Shown: piece by piece, positions 1 to 11,993 of the stretch
How the letters are laid out: each line of letters begins with the position of its first letter
Position numbering within the stretch: position 1 is the stretch's first letter
Assembly: GCA_027596945.1 (NCBI GenBank)
Contig: JADGJH010000186.1
Location: 1 to 26,095 of the forward strand
From: Physocladia obscura
Lineage: Eukaryota; Chytridiomycota; Chytridiomycetes; Chytridiales; Chytriomycetaceae
Direction of reading: 5' to 3'
Length of the DNA: 26,095 nt
Program-made: the position numbers and the translations under genes
Notes under the pieces: generated by a model
Seen by the model: only the letters and a program-made list of their open reading frames with translations
Database searches by the model: none
Told to the model about the DNA's origin: nothing

Positions 1-124
1 CTATCATTTCTTTATGTGTATTGGAATAAAATGATGTTAGGGTATATTTTGGGTTTTATCTCATGCACTCCACCACACCAAGTTGTCTTAATTGAGAGTC
101 TTCACCAATTCCAATTGCATATCA

Positions 125-1395
125 CTATTTCCATTGAAATGACTGTTGATGTGTTGACATGCTTTTTTTTTTTGCATTTTTGAGTAATTCAGTGTCAATC
201 ATTGGAGTATCAAGGCTATACTTTTGTTTCAACAATTTGACCATTGAATCGGGAAGATGAATAGGATCCAAATATTTGCTTTTGCATTGCTCAGAATGAC
301 ACTTCTGAAATGCCTTACCACTTGTAGTGACTATAATGTATTGATGGTTTGAGGTGTTTTCCTGTTTTACAAAGTAACAATACTTGAATTCCAATGGAAT
401 CACATAACCACCATTTGGGTCAGAATCATTTTCGACATTGCGTTTAGCCTCTCCTTTCAGGTGAAATTTTTTTGTTGATATAATCCAGTACAAGTTCATC
501 AACTTCTGTCTGAATTGGGGCTCCATGTTCCATTCTGACTTGCTTGGGTTCTTTTGTGGCATGTTGTCCTTTTCACTTTGTTGTCTTAACGCAATCGGCT
601 TCTTTTAACTCTTCAACAGTCCATGTTGTTAACATGGTCTGCAACGCAGATGGAAAAATAGAAGTTTGCTCCAACTGGTCTAACAAAAGTGGTAAATTTT
701 CAAATTTAGTTCCATCAATAACTTGGTAGACATATTCATAAAGTTGATTTGGGAATTGTTGGAGGTGGGAGTCCCTCTGTTTTTTCAATGTGTCTACCTT
801 CACCATAACCCCTTTATGGCACTAAATGATTTGAAGGCCAGTCGTGTAAACAGAGTGGTCAACACATTTGTCCTGATAATAACTTGAAACTACCTCATCT
901 TTTTGCAAGATGTTGCAAAATTGTTCAGCAAGATTAACTGCTCTTGCACTATTGACAATGATGTCTGGATAGTGAATGTCAAACTTGTAAAACATTCGTG
1001 CAGTGACAATTTGTCTGATGTTATCAATTCCAAACAGCTGCTGAACAATCTCCTTGTTGAGACAAATAATCTGAGTCATAATCTGAGTCATAATATCTTT
1101 GATTTTCAAAGTTTCATCTGAACCAGCATCCCATTCAGGAAACTTATTAATATCAAAATCCAAATCAACAAAGAGTTGAAAAATTCCCTTCGGCAACTTT
1201 TTGGTAAAACTGTTGATACCTGCACCAACTTGCAACTTTGCTTTAGCATGTTTGGCACTGGAAGACATGTTCCCAAAAAGTTGGTATATCCTGGGGATTA
1301 ATGGTTAATTTGGTGATTCTATTAGCAAACCAAGTGTGAGTTTGGGGTTCTAAATTGCAACAGACTCTGGCTTGAACAAACTTTTCCAATTCCAT
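125..1395 (-). pseudogene. Decayed viral-type AEP primase (D5/C962R-like N-terminal region)
   Basis: Three to four consecutive minus-strand reading frames together look like one primase of the archaeo-eukaryotic primase superfamily, the kind found in nucleocytoplasmic large DNA viruses and related mobile elements. The block at 1268-822 holds a metal-binding DxD in hydrophobic context (FVDLDFD), then a His-centred motif (DIHYPDIIV), then VDHSVYTTGL, which resembles the third conserved block of these primases. The block at 562-125 holds a zinc-finger-like NHQYIIVTTSG...KCHSEQC. A further N-terminal stretch starts at an ATG at 1395. The reading is broken by a frame change near 1245-1268, an in-frame TAG at 822-824 (only five codons before the frame resumes with a Met at 806), and a frame change near 563-575. 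No helicase domain is visible. A short extension past the final TAG may run towards position 60. Family assignment is by motif order only. Confidence 0.6.
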
Positions 1396-2110
1396 TATTC
1401 TGAATTACTTTTTGAAATTTCTTGATTTATAGAAAAAAAAATTATCAATAAAACAAAATGTGTCCTTTAGTATCAATAAAAAAACAAATATATGAAGGCT
1501 GAGAATTTGGGTAAAATAAAACATTATGCAATCCACAGAACACATCCAGTGTCAAGTCTTATCCCCAAATAGTAGATGCTTCATTCCCAATTGTAGCACT
1601 TGCATCATTACAACCAACTTGAAACATAAAAAAAGGTGCTTGTTATATTTTGGTTAACAAATGAAGGCGTGGAAAGCAATTTTTCAAAGTATGTGAAATA
1701 TGCAACAAATTTGAAGAAATTACCAATAATTATGTCAAAAACTTTGTCATGAACAAAATTGCTGCACTTGAAAAGAATTGACGTGTCAAAATTAAATAAT
1801 CACAAATTATTTTTCTTTTTTGAAAATTAAAGAATTCTTTGTGACACTTTCTTTTTTTTTTTTGAAACACAGCAAGTTTATTTTAACCAATTGAACAAAA
1901 TGCATCATGTTTGTTTCAGGTGGAAAGTTCATTGTTTTAGATGACCACATGATTTGAAGCATAATAAATAGTTTTTATTTATTTTTTCTGAGATGAAACA
2001 CAGAACCAACAATAGAATAAATAAAAATATATAAAATTTTTGAAGCAATAATGTTATTAAACGGCAACATGAATAAGTTAATATAAAAAACAATTGAATA
2101 AACTATAAAA
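1396..2110. other. AT-rich intergenic stretch with a possible coding relic
   Basis: No intact gene is visible in this 0.7 kb. It is rich in A/T runs, including a long T tract near 1850-1862. On the minus strand, about 1634 to 1448 is open except for one TAA at 1559-1561, and its translation looks protein-like (for example VGCNDASATIGNEAS before the stop and GLHNVLFYPNSQPS after it). It lies just upstream of the primase relic on the same strand, so it may be another fragment of the same element. I do not recognise the product. Confidence 0.4.
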
Positions 2111-5100
2111 TTAACGTTGCTTGTCCCTATTGAGAGCAATCATCAAAACAAATCCAATAATGCGGAATGCTACTCCAATAATGATGCACATAAACATGTC
2201 CAATGGAATTTGTGATAATGTATACCCCCAAATGCTTGCCATCAACTCGATATCTAGCTTATTCTTGTAAACCAAAATCGATGAAGCATCTATTGAAAAA
2301 GAAATTAGCGTCAAATTTACTCAATTTGAAATAATATACTTACAGTTTGCTTCAGCGGCCCATTTATTAAAACTCAACTCAAAGATAAACAAATAACCAG
2401 ACTTCTTTGCTTGACTCAAACTTGGTCCGTAGCCACAAAAGATTGACGCAAACAAAGAAATAACGACAGCAAGTAGTGACGCGTTCTCACGACGAACGAC
2501 CATTGAGACAACACAAGAAATACCATAGACGCCCCAAAACTGAAATAAGACAAGCGAATACTGCATGTAAGGATCCAATACTGGCTTAGCCAAAAGCATA
2601 TACAATCCCGTGAAGTGTAACGAAGTTAAAAGCAGACGGTATACAGTGGCAATAGTTTTTCCCTGGAAAAAAGATGTTAAAATATACATGAAAAAATAGC
2701 TTGACACAAAGTCGGCAAACATAAAAAATACCAAAAAATAAGCTAGTCGATTATGACCACTCGCAGCCTCTCTCCAAAAAACTGGTTTTTCTTCGCCAAA
2801 AACTTTGACTCCGGCTGGTGCGCCAGCAAGAGCAACCGCAATCCCAATTAAAAGTCCATAGAGAGCAAGTAAGTCCATTGGAGCCGGCGACAAAAGAACA
2901 TAAATTCCCCAATAAATACCATTCATAAGCTCCTTCACTTTTCCAATCGTTGAAATTCCCATCAGCATCCCAGCAAACATTGCTACGAAAATTTCCAGGG
3001 CAAGAGCGCCAACTTGACGACTCTGCTGAATTAAACTTCTTTGATGACAAAAGTATACTTGCTTCAGAAAGCTGGCACCTCGTTCTTTAACCACGTCCGG
3101 AACAACCAAATGAAAGTCTTGCTCCAATCTCCTTTCGTCTGGACTGCTAAGTTCCGATAAAGAACGACGACCCAAGCCAGGTTTACGAATGGAGTTATAT
3201 TGAGTCCCTGCAGATTTGGGTGTTGTATTTTGCGTTGCAGTACGAGACATAAGTGGTGTCATAGAGTTTGTCGTCACATTGCGTTCTCCGAGTTGCAAAT
3301 TTCCTGATCCTGTCAAAGTATTGTAGCCTCCTGTAATATCCGATGAGTGGCGTGAATTCATGGTGGCTGCAGCATCGGCAATTGCAAAGCCTCCAGAGGA
3401 CCGATGTAAATTCAGACGTCCACGACTTAAGCCTCTGTCCATTGGAATTGGAACATCGTCGTCGTTCGATTCAATAGACATTGGAGGAAGGGGATCATCT
3501 CGTGGTGGACTTTGTCCAGGACCAACAAATTCGTCTGTATTCATATTTCCCAGCCATTGTTCAACCCTGATGACAGAATTTGGTCTGGAAATATTGTGCG
3601 CTGGTTGGGTGCAAAATGTATCTTCGATTTGAATTTCGTTTTCATCGGGAGTTTGACTGAAAAATACTGGAGGATCGTTGTAAATGTCTCTCGAATGGCG
3701 GTCTTCCCAAATCTCAACCAATTGATCAGGTGCTAATGTAAACAGACGGTTGACACCTTTCCCTGCCAAAATATCCATCAACGTATCAGACGCGTTCGCC
3801 ATTGGTTCGAACTCGAATCCAAGAATTTCAAAATACTGTTTCGCGAGAGCTGTGGGACCGAGATACGCAACGCGACCACCAGGTGCAATCATCAAAACGT
3901 CGTCAAACTTGCGAAAAATTTCAATTCTGGGTTGGTGAATAACAGCAACAATTGTAAGCCCGAGACTGGCCACAGAATGCAAGATGCTTGCAACATCAAG
4001 CGAAGAGGTTGAATCAAGACCTGACGTGGGTTCATCGAGGAATATCGCAAGAGGAGCCGATGCAAGTTCCATTGCAATATTGACGCGTTTTCGCTGGCCA
4101 CCGGAAATTCCACGTGTGGTTTCGTCTCCAATGCAGCTATTCGCGACGTGTGTCAAATTTAAGGCCCGCAACACATTGTCTACATGGTTATTGACTTGAC
4201 TGGATGTCCAGTTACGAGGAAGACGCACACGAGCAGCATGTAAAACATTTTCACGGACCTAAAAAATGACATTTAGAGAAAGTTATGGGAAAAAGGAAAG
4301 CGGAGTACTTACAGTAAGTTGGTTAATCATGATATCTTCTTGTGGAACGTAACCGACAATTTTACGATAAAGATGCATCTCAGTCTTTTCGCCATTGATA
4401 AATAATTCACCACCAGTTCTTTGAACTTTTCCCATAAGCACATTCATGAATGTTGTTTCTGGAACGTGCAAGAAATACCTATGAGCATTGTATCAAAAAG
4501 CATTTCGAAATACTCACTTCCGGCTCCACTTGGTCCAATGATAGCAGTCATACGCTTCGACCGAATTTCCCCAGTAACTCCTTGCAAAATCGTTTTTCCA
4601 TTCTTCAGCTGTAGACGCAAGTTGTCGAACCGAAAGTTCATGCGCAGCTCTCTGCTCCTGAAACTATCTCTGAAAGCGTCTACAAGCAACTGCATCCCTT
4701 GATTTGCAATTACTTCCGGGTTTGATGCGAGATTACTGTCGTTCAGCGGTACGTGTCCATGCTCGGCTTCAGCGAGGCTTTTGGCTCGTCTGGCTGTTGC
4801 CAAAAGAGCTTGCGACGGACCAGTGAAGAGCCCATAGAAAAGAGATGCACCGGCACCACCGGAATTTTCACGCGACAACGATAATGAGCCGAGATGCCCT
4901 TGCCGAAATTTGAACACGATGATCATGATTGCGATCAGAATGTCGAAGATAGCCATGAAAATAAAGAAGCCGTAGACGGTTTGAGAAATTGTTCCAACCG
5001 GACACGATGCAAACCATGTGCACGGATGAGGAGTAACTGTTCCTGTTGGACAATAATATCCTTCAGGACAAAGCAAACTAAAAAAAAAAAAGGAAAAGTA

Positions 5101-5606
5101 AGAATTCAACAAGAAAATTAAGAAGAAGAAAGTGAATTCACATTGTATGCATATCAGGGCAGTAGTATCCGGGTTTGCAAATGATGGGCTCATATTTTCC
5201 TTGTGCCTGTCCAAAATTTTTAGTAAAATTAATTTTGGACGGCAAATGTGAAATTCAACATACTGAACAAGGAAGAGATTGTAAGCGAAAAGTTTGACAC
5301 CCTGCGCTTGGGGGACAATAAATTGGCAAAGTTGCGGCGTTTGATTGATTGAGATAAGGACAGTACCATCTGAAAATTGTTAACAATTGGTAAGTATGTA
5401 TGAAAACAAGTACAAAAATAAGTATACCCAGGGTCACAAGTGAGAACCATGTTAGGATCTAGGGCAATTCCGATTTGGTCATTCGGCGCGTAGTAGCATC
5501 CTTTGCCAGCGCCGTTCGGTAGATTGGCGTTGCTTGTTGAGAAATTCAGGGTTGGGTCGTTTTCAGAGCCAGATGGCGGATCAGGCAAATTACGGCTGCC
5601 TCCCAT
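2111..5606 (-). CDS. ABCG-family half-transporter with Cys-rich N-terminal ectodomain (ABCG24/28-like)
   Basis: ATP-binding cassette half-transporter of subfamily G, expected to dimerise and export lipophilic substrates across a membrane. Exons (minus): 5606-5428, 5369-5264, 5206-5142, 5077-4518, 4458-4313, 4258-2344, 2289-2111, giving 1049 residues. The N-terminal part is Cys-rich with repeated GYYCP-type units (CPEGYYCPTG), then a membrane segment (FFIFMAIFDILIAIMIIVF), then the nucleotide-binding domain. That domain shows Walker A GPSGAGKTT (split by intron 4459-4517), signature ISGGQRKRV (about residue 402), Walker B LAIFLDEPTSGLDS and the H-loop in VIHQPR. A long Ser/Asp-rich linker leads to an ABC2-type membrane domain over roughly the last 300 residues. 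This NBD-first order and the Cys-rich ectodomain match plant ABCG24/28 and fungal relatives. The start is unsure. 5606 is the first in-frame ATG, but the frame stays open to about 5720 and no signal peptide is visible, so an upstream exon may be missing. The substrate is unknown. Confidence 0.9.
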
Positions 5607-5856
5607 TACTAACTTTTCAACAATAGATGATGGAAAGTTAATTTCACTATCTTTCTTTGCGTAGGTTTTGCTCAAGTTTTGTGGGAATTTTCCTTCTCCC
5701 GCCGAAATTAATTTCCCACTTTAACCAGGGGGAAAGAAAAAAATACAATTTTATGTTTCTTTCCCTTCATTTAACAACGAAAGAGGGAAAGAGAAAACAG
5801 CACACACACAGACACACAGTTCACAAAAACGTAATTCCACCAAACCCAAAATCAAA

Positions 5857-8800
5857 TCAAATTCGCAATCGCTCAATCGCATCCACAAGAGAGTCTGGAA
5901 TTGGTGTCTTTCGCTTGGCTGCTTTGGCAATAAGTGCTTCCACATTTTCTTTTTCTTTTCGAACTGCAGAAGCATCATTCTTCCACTTTGCACTTGCAAC
6001 TAAGTCTTTAGGAAGCAGAGTATATGGTTGGCCAGGAATGTTGCTTGCAATTGACCCGTTTACAGATGCATTACTTCCCAAGACAGCACCACCGGCGTAC
6101 TCAGTAGGAGGCGTTGGCAAAGGTTTTGGTTTTGTCAACGAGAATCTTGCACCAGGTTCTGTGGTTGAGTTTCGATTTCCACCACCGAATAAATTGATTT
6201 TACTGCCACTAACACTTTTGACAAGAGAACCATTTGCGTCGATATCAACACCGCGGCTGTATAGTTTCGATAATAATTCCATTGCATCTGGTTCATTCAT
6301 TTTTGCTGCTTCCTTTATCGCATAAACGCCTTCTTCAATAAGGTCTGCACCACTTTTTGAATCATTAAGTAAAACGACACCAAGTCGATACAAGGCAGGA
6401 GGATAATTCGCATTGGCAGAAAACTTCAAGTATTTAAGGCCAGCAGCTTGATATTCTTCGCTTTTTTCGGGGTTAGTGGGTGAGGCCGCAGTTGATTTTT
6501 GAACAAATACAAAGCCAAGATAATACAATGCTTTCGAGTTTCCTTTTTCTGCCGCATATTCGTAAAGCTGCAATGCCTTATCTGTGTCCTTATCAACAAT
6601 GTCTTTGATGCCAGTTCGAATCATATTCGCCAGTGCAACGCAGGACGGCATATACTCTTTATACGACTCAAAGTAGTACTTGTAGGCTTTTTGAAGATCT
6701 TGAGCTGTTCCTTTTCCATATTGATAGCATTGTGCAAGGCGAAAGAAGCATACAGGCGGAACTGGCGTTTGAGGAGAATGTGCTTTCGCGATTGATTCGT
6801 ATTGTTGAAATGCGAGAGAAATATTTCTGACAACACCATGACCAGTTTCCTGTAAAATTGGGGATTGACGATAAACAGATGTGATATTTAAAAAAATGAA
6901 CTAACGAAGCAATAAGCAAAATGATATTTTCCTCGCGTGTCTCCTTTTTCTGCAGCTGACCTATAAAGCGAAATTGCTTTCTCGTAATCTTTTTGAACCG
7001 AGTTTCCATGCTCAAAGATTAAGCCCAAATTCACCAAAGATGTGACACTTCCAGCACTTATTGCGCGTTCATACCATTTAATTGCAGCAACTTTGTCCTA
7101 AATATTGTAAAATTTGACAAACAAGAAATACAAAACGACATAAACACCAACCTGATTACACCCATTTCCCTCCAAGAGAAGCCGGGCAACCTTTTCCATC
7201 GCAATTGCATATCCACCTTCGGCTGCACAATAGTACCATCCGAAAGCCTTGAAAATGTCTTGCTTGAGTGCCTTTCCACGCTCGATTAATGCACCAAGTT
7301 CAAACGCAGATTTTGCATCATGCCCCACAACAGCCGCTGCCCAAAGCCAATGAGCAGCTTCAACAAGATCAACATAACCATTGCACCAGCCTGCACTCTG
7401 TTTCGATAGATAAGTTTCATTAAGAAAAAAAAGGTGCGAACGTACATAAGCGTGACCAAGGTTCGCTTGGCCATCAGATAATCCTGATTCTGCAGCTTTA
7501 CGATACCACTTGCAGGCCTCAACAGTGTCAACTTTAACACCAAATCCTTTGTGGTAACACCAGCCAACACTGTTTCCATTGAAAAAAAATGTGTTAGTAA
7601 CACGCAAAAAGTAAATATATAGAAAGCTTACAGATTTGATCCGCGAGAATATCCATGTATACCAGCAAGATAATAATATTTGAAGGCTAAGTTTGGGTTG
7701 AGTGGAACGCCAGAACCAGTTTCATAACATTTTCCGATTTTCACCATTCCTTCAAAGTCACCCAAATGAGCAGCCAAAAGAAACCAATCCGCCGCTAGAC
7801 TCTTGTCGTGTTGGAATTTTTCCGCATCCGAGATTCCACCACGGGGTATTTTTTTACGCGCCTAATTCAGTTTAAAAAAAGAGAAGTAAACAAGAGAAAA
7901 AAAGATTTAAAACTGAATGAGTGATCCAGATGAAACAAATGGCTCTGACCTCCCATTTCGCAACTATGCCTTCGGAATATAATTTGCCAAGAAGTACCAT
8001 CGCATCAGTATTATTTTTTGCCGCAGCCATCTGCAGCCAAGTAAGAGCAAGGCCGACATGCTTCTCGAGCCCCCCAGTTCCTTCAATGAAAGCTTTACCA
8101 ATAGCAAACATTGAGTCAGGATCGCCAATTTCTGCGGCCTCCAGATTTTGTTGTAAGACCTGTGGAAGCAACGCCCGTTGCGATGAGACTCGCACCGGCG
8201 GCAACACTGCAACAGAAGGATCAACAGGAGTAGTCATCGGCGCTTTGCCTTTCTTTATTAGTGGCGTTGGCGAAGGTGGTGATATTGTATTTGTATTTGC
8301 GTTGGTCAACTGAGATGCATCGACAATGGGTGACTGCGGAGCACTCGGTGGTTCAGGCGGTTGAGAAAGGCGGACAAACGCATCGACTAATGCGGCAGTG
8401 ACAGAAGGAGCAATAATTCTGACTTTACTTCTGGTAGTATTACCAGTGTTGTTGACCGGCGACTCGTCAATCTCTTCAATCTCTTCAGCAAATCGGTCGT
8501 ACGGAAAACGCGATGGCGGAGCGAGGGGATTCGTGTTGCCTGGGGTTACATCCGAAAGATTGAAATTCAGCATCGCGTTGTTGCTGTTGCTGTTGGTTGC
8601 ACGGCTGAATGAACACAATAAAGATTAAGGCTATTACTGACGGTTCAATAAATCAAATAGGCCAGTAACTTCCAAGCTCATTATTGCAAAAATTCAAGCT
8701 AATAGAATAAAAGCTGACGGAGATTGACTACTTACGCAAGCGCTAGAAGTTCTGTTCGCGGTTTAAGCGCAAGTTCCGCCGCCGAGCCAATGCCGCGCTG

Positions 8801-8881
8801 TCGCAGCCACTCGCGCAACTCACTAGCTAGCATGTGTTCCACTATTTCGACACTCTCGCCGCTGTCTGTGGTTGGGGCCAT
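5857..8881 (-). CDS. Sel1-repeat (TPR-like) protein
   Basis: An 861-residue protein from seven exons (minus): 8881-8736, 8604-7950, 7861-7632, 7569-7446, 7397-7152, 7097-6906, 6849-5857. The first 50 residues include a predicted helical stretch (ELREWLRQRG). A long Pro/Ser/Thr-rich region follows, and then many Sel1 repeats of the A..LG..Y..G type, for example QANLGHAYV, ACKWYRKAAESG, AHWLWAAAVVGHD and FGWYYCAAEGG. Sel1 repeats form alpha-solenoid scaffolds, as in Hrd3/SEL1L and the chitin synthase activator Skt5/Chs4. There is no signal peptide, and the C terminus (ERLRI) has no CAAX box, so neither role is indicated. Tail region residues are Gly/Ser/Asn-rich. One donor (GTCAGA at 7949) is weak but keeps frame. 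The ATG lies 61 bp after the sirtuin stop. The exact function is not known. Confidence 0.88.
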
Positions 8882-8942
8882 TGTTTCGTTTGCTCGGCTC
8901 TCGAATGAATGGTTCAACTTCTCAGTTTCACAAATCACAATT

Positions 8943-10406
<1,464 letters not shown>

Positions 10407-10536
10407 CGTCTGTCTAAAAAAATTCAAGAAAAGACGAATTTTCCGAACCATGTGTATGTGGATTTTGAGGAGGCACGTGTCCGTCTCCAACTAGATTGTT
10501 TTCTACTGTTTTTTCCTTTCTATTTTCGTCACCATG

Positions 10537-10542
10537 TTTATT
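10537..10542 (-). terminator. Candidate poly(A) signal for the peroxiredoxin gene
   Basis: AATAAA on the minus strand about 50 nt beyond the peroxiredoxin stop, in the 187-bp gap before the sirtuin start codon. It is a perfect hexamer in a suitable place, but in AT-rich DNA such matches are common. Confidence 0.4.
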
Positions 10543-10593
10543 CAAAACATAACCATAATACACCAAAAAATAATTACTCCTAATATGTCTTCT

Positions 10594-11734
10594 TTACTTG
10601 TTGACTGCTTTGAAGTATTCTTTTGAAGCCTGAGTATTTTGAATAATCAGTTGCAGCAAAGAAGTTTCAAAATAAAAATAAAAAAAACACAAACATCCAC
10701 ATCAGCTTTCATTGACTTTTCGCCCTCTATTCATAATTATTATTTTAATTTTTAATTTATTTTAACCTTATGTGATAAAAAAGAACTCACTCTTCCAGTT
10801 CATTGGGCAGACGTCTCCATGAAGCTCGTGGAATTGGAATGCGTCAATAAGGCGCTTGAGCTCGTCAATGGAACGGCCAATGTCCAAGTCATTGATGGTG
10901 ATCTATAAAATTCGTGCATTAAAATGCAAAGTTAAGACGACGTAAACATGCCTGGCGCAAATTCTGCTTAGGATCAATAATGAAAGTGCCTCTAAAAGCG
11001 ATGCCTTCATCTTCCTTGAGAACGCCGTAGTCAGTCGCGATTTTCTTGGTGACATCAGCAACTGTCAGAAATAAGTCACAAGACGATACTCTGATAATTT
11101 TATTCAAGAACTTACGCAATGGAATCTTCATCTCACCAAGACCTCCATTGTCGCGAGATTGGTTGATCCAAGCACTGTAAGGGTAAACGTGGAATGTCAG
11201 AACAAAAACAAAAAACGCAAGGGGTCGTCAAAACTTTAGCTGGAACTTACAGGTGGGAGTATTGAGAATCAACAGATGCACCAACAATCTCTGCATACAG
11301 ATTATTTAAGATAATAGCTAACTAGTGAATAGATATGACTCACCAACGTTGATTTTCTTGAATTCCTCAGCAGCTTCACTGTAGGCGATAATCTCGGTCG
11401 GACAAACAAACGTGAAGTCCATTGGATAGAAGAAGAGGACGACCTGGTTATGTGTTTAAAATTAATTATCAAGAAGAGAATGATAAAAGATAAAAAGTGG
11501 TGGGATGACGATGGGATGATAAAGCACCCATTTTCCTTTGTATTCAGCGAGGGAAATCTCCTTGAACTGCTTATTGACGACGGCAGTGGCCTTGAATTGT
11601 GGAGCTGGGTGGCCGATTCTTGCAATGGGAGAAGAGCTCATTTTTTCGAGTTGAGGTTGCAATTCAATGACGGTTTCTGACAGTTTTTGCTTTTTTGCGG
11701 ATTCAGAAACGCCTGCCTTTCTTTTTGGCGCCAT
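10594..11734 (-). CDS. Typical 2-Cys peroxiredoxin with basic N-terminal extension
   Basis: Thiol peroxidase that reduces H2O2 and organic peroxides with thioredoxin. Eight exons (minus): 11734-11528, 11443-11344, 11290-11251, 11174-11116, 11061-10952, 10902-10791, 10726-10695, 10629-10594, giving 231 residues. The peroxidatic Cys83 lies in FTFVCPTE and the resolving Cys204 in [13 protein letters not shown] (about 125-129) and the C-terminal KEYFKAV are the GGLG/YF pair linked to sensitivity to over-oxidation in eukaryotic 2-Cys enzymes. The first ~32 residues are an added tail with two basic clusters (PKRK at 3-6, KKQK at 14-17), which looks like a bipartite nuclear signal. A second Met at residue 32 could give a form without it. 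One intron (10951-10903) begins with GC instead of GT. The last two exons are 32 and 36 nt. Tsa1/Prx1-4 class is clear; nuclear location is inference. Confidence 0.93.
10903..10951 (-). other. GC-AG intron in the peroxiredoxin gene
   Basis: The exon ends ...CGCCAG and the intron starts GCATGT and ends TATAG. Only this junction joins LRQ to ITINDLDIG in frame. A GT four bases further in would break the frame. CAG before a GC donor fits the known GC-AG class, which favours a strong exon-side match. Confidence 0.75.
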
Positions 11735-11993
11735 TTTTCGTCGATTTTTTCTTATCGTGATTCGAAATTCAACTTCTGGAACTCCAAAAAGAATTTCTAT
11801 AAACAAGGTTCTTCTTTCCCTTCTAATAAATGTCTTTTTTATTTTTAAGAAGGATTATTCTTCTGAATGCGAGAGGCAACTTTTTTTTTTTCTTCTGTCA
11901 ATTTGCGAATACAATTTTTTTATATCCCGAAACCCCAGCATCACAAAAATGCTTTTCGCTTTGCTTTGTGCAAAAATAAGTGCAAAGTCAACT

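Noticed and set aside
822..824. TAG as a sense codon (altered genetic code)
   Set aside because: The chitinase uses TAG as its stop, other genes end in TAA or TGA, and the same relic has frameshifts as well. Decay explains it.
5800..5822. CA-rich simple repeat upstream of the ABCG gene
   Set aside because: Short and impure (about 20 bp); not enough to call a functional element.
5657..6325. 222-codon plus-strand frame
   Set aside because: Antisense to the Sel1-gene last exon; the Sel1 frame is strongly supported, and this one is compositionally its shadow.
10775..10800. Peroxiredoxin ending directly after NWK in a short SEFFFIT tail
   Set aside because: GTGAGT at that point is a good donor. 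Two downstream exons restore GEKSMKAD and [10 protein letters not shown] in frame, the normal C terminus with the YF motif.
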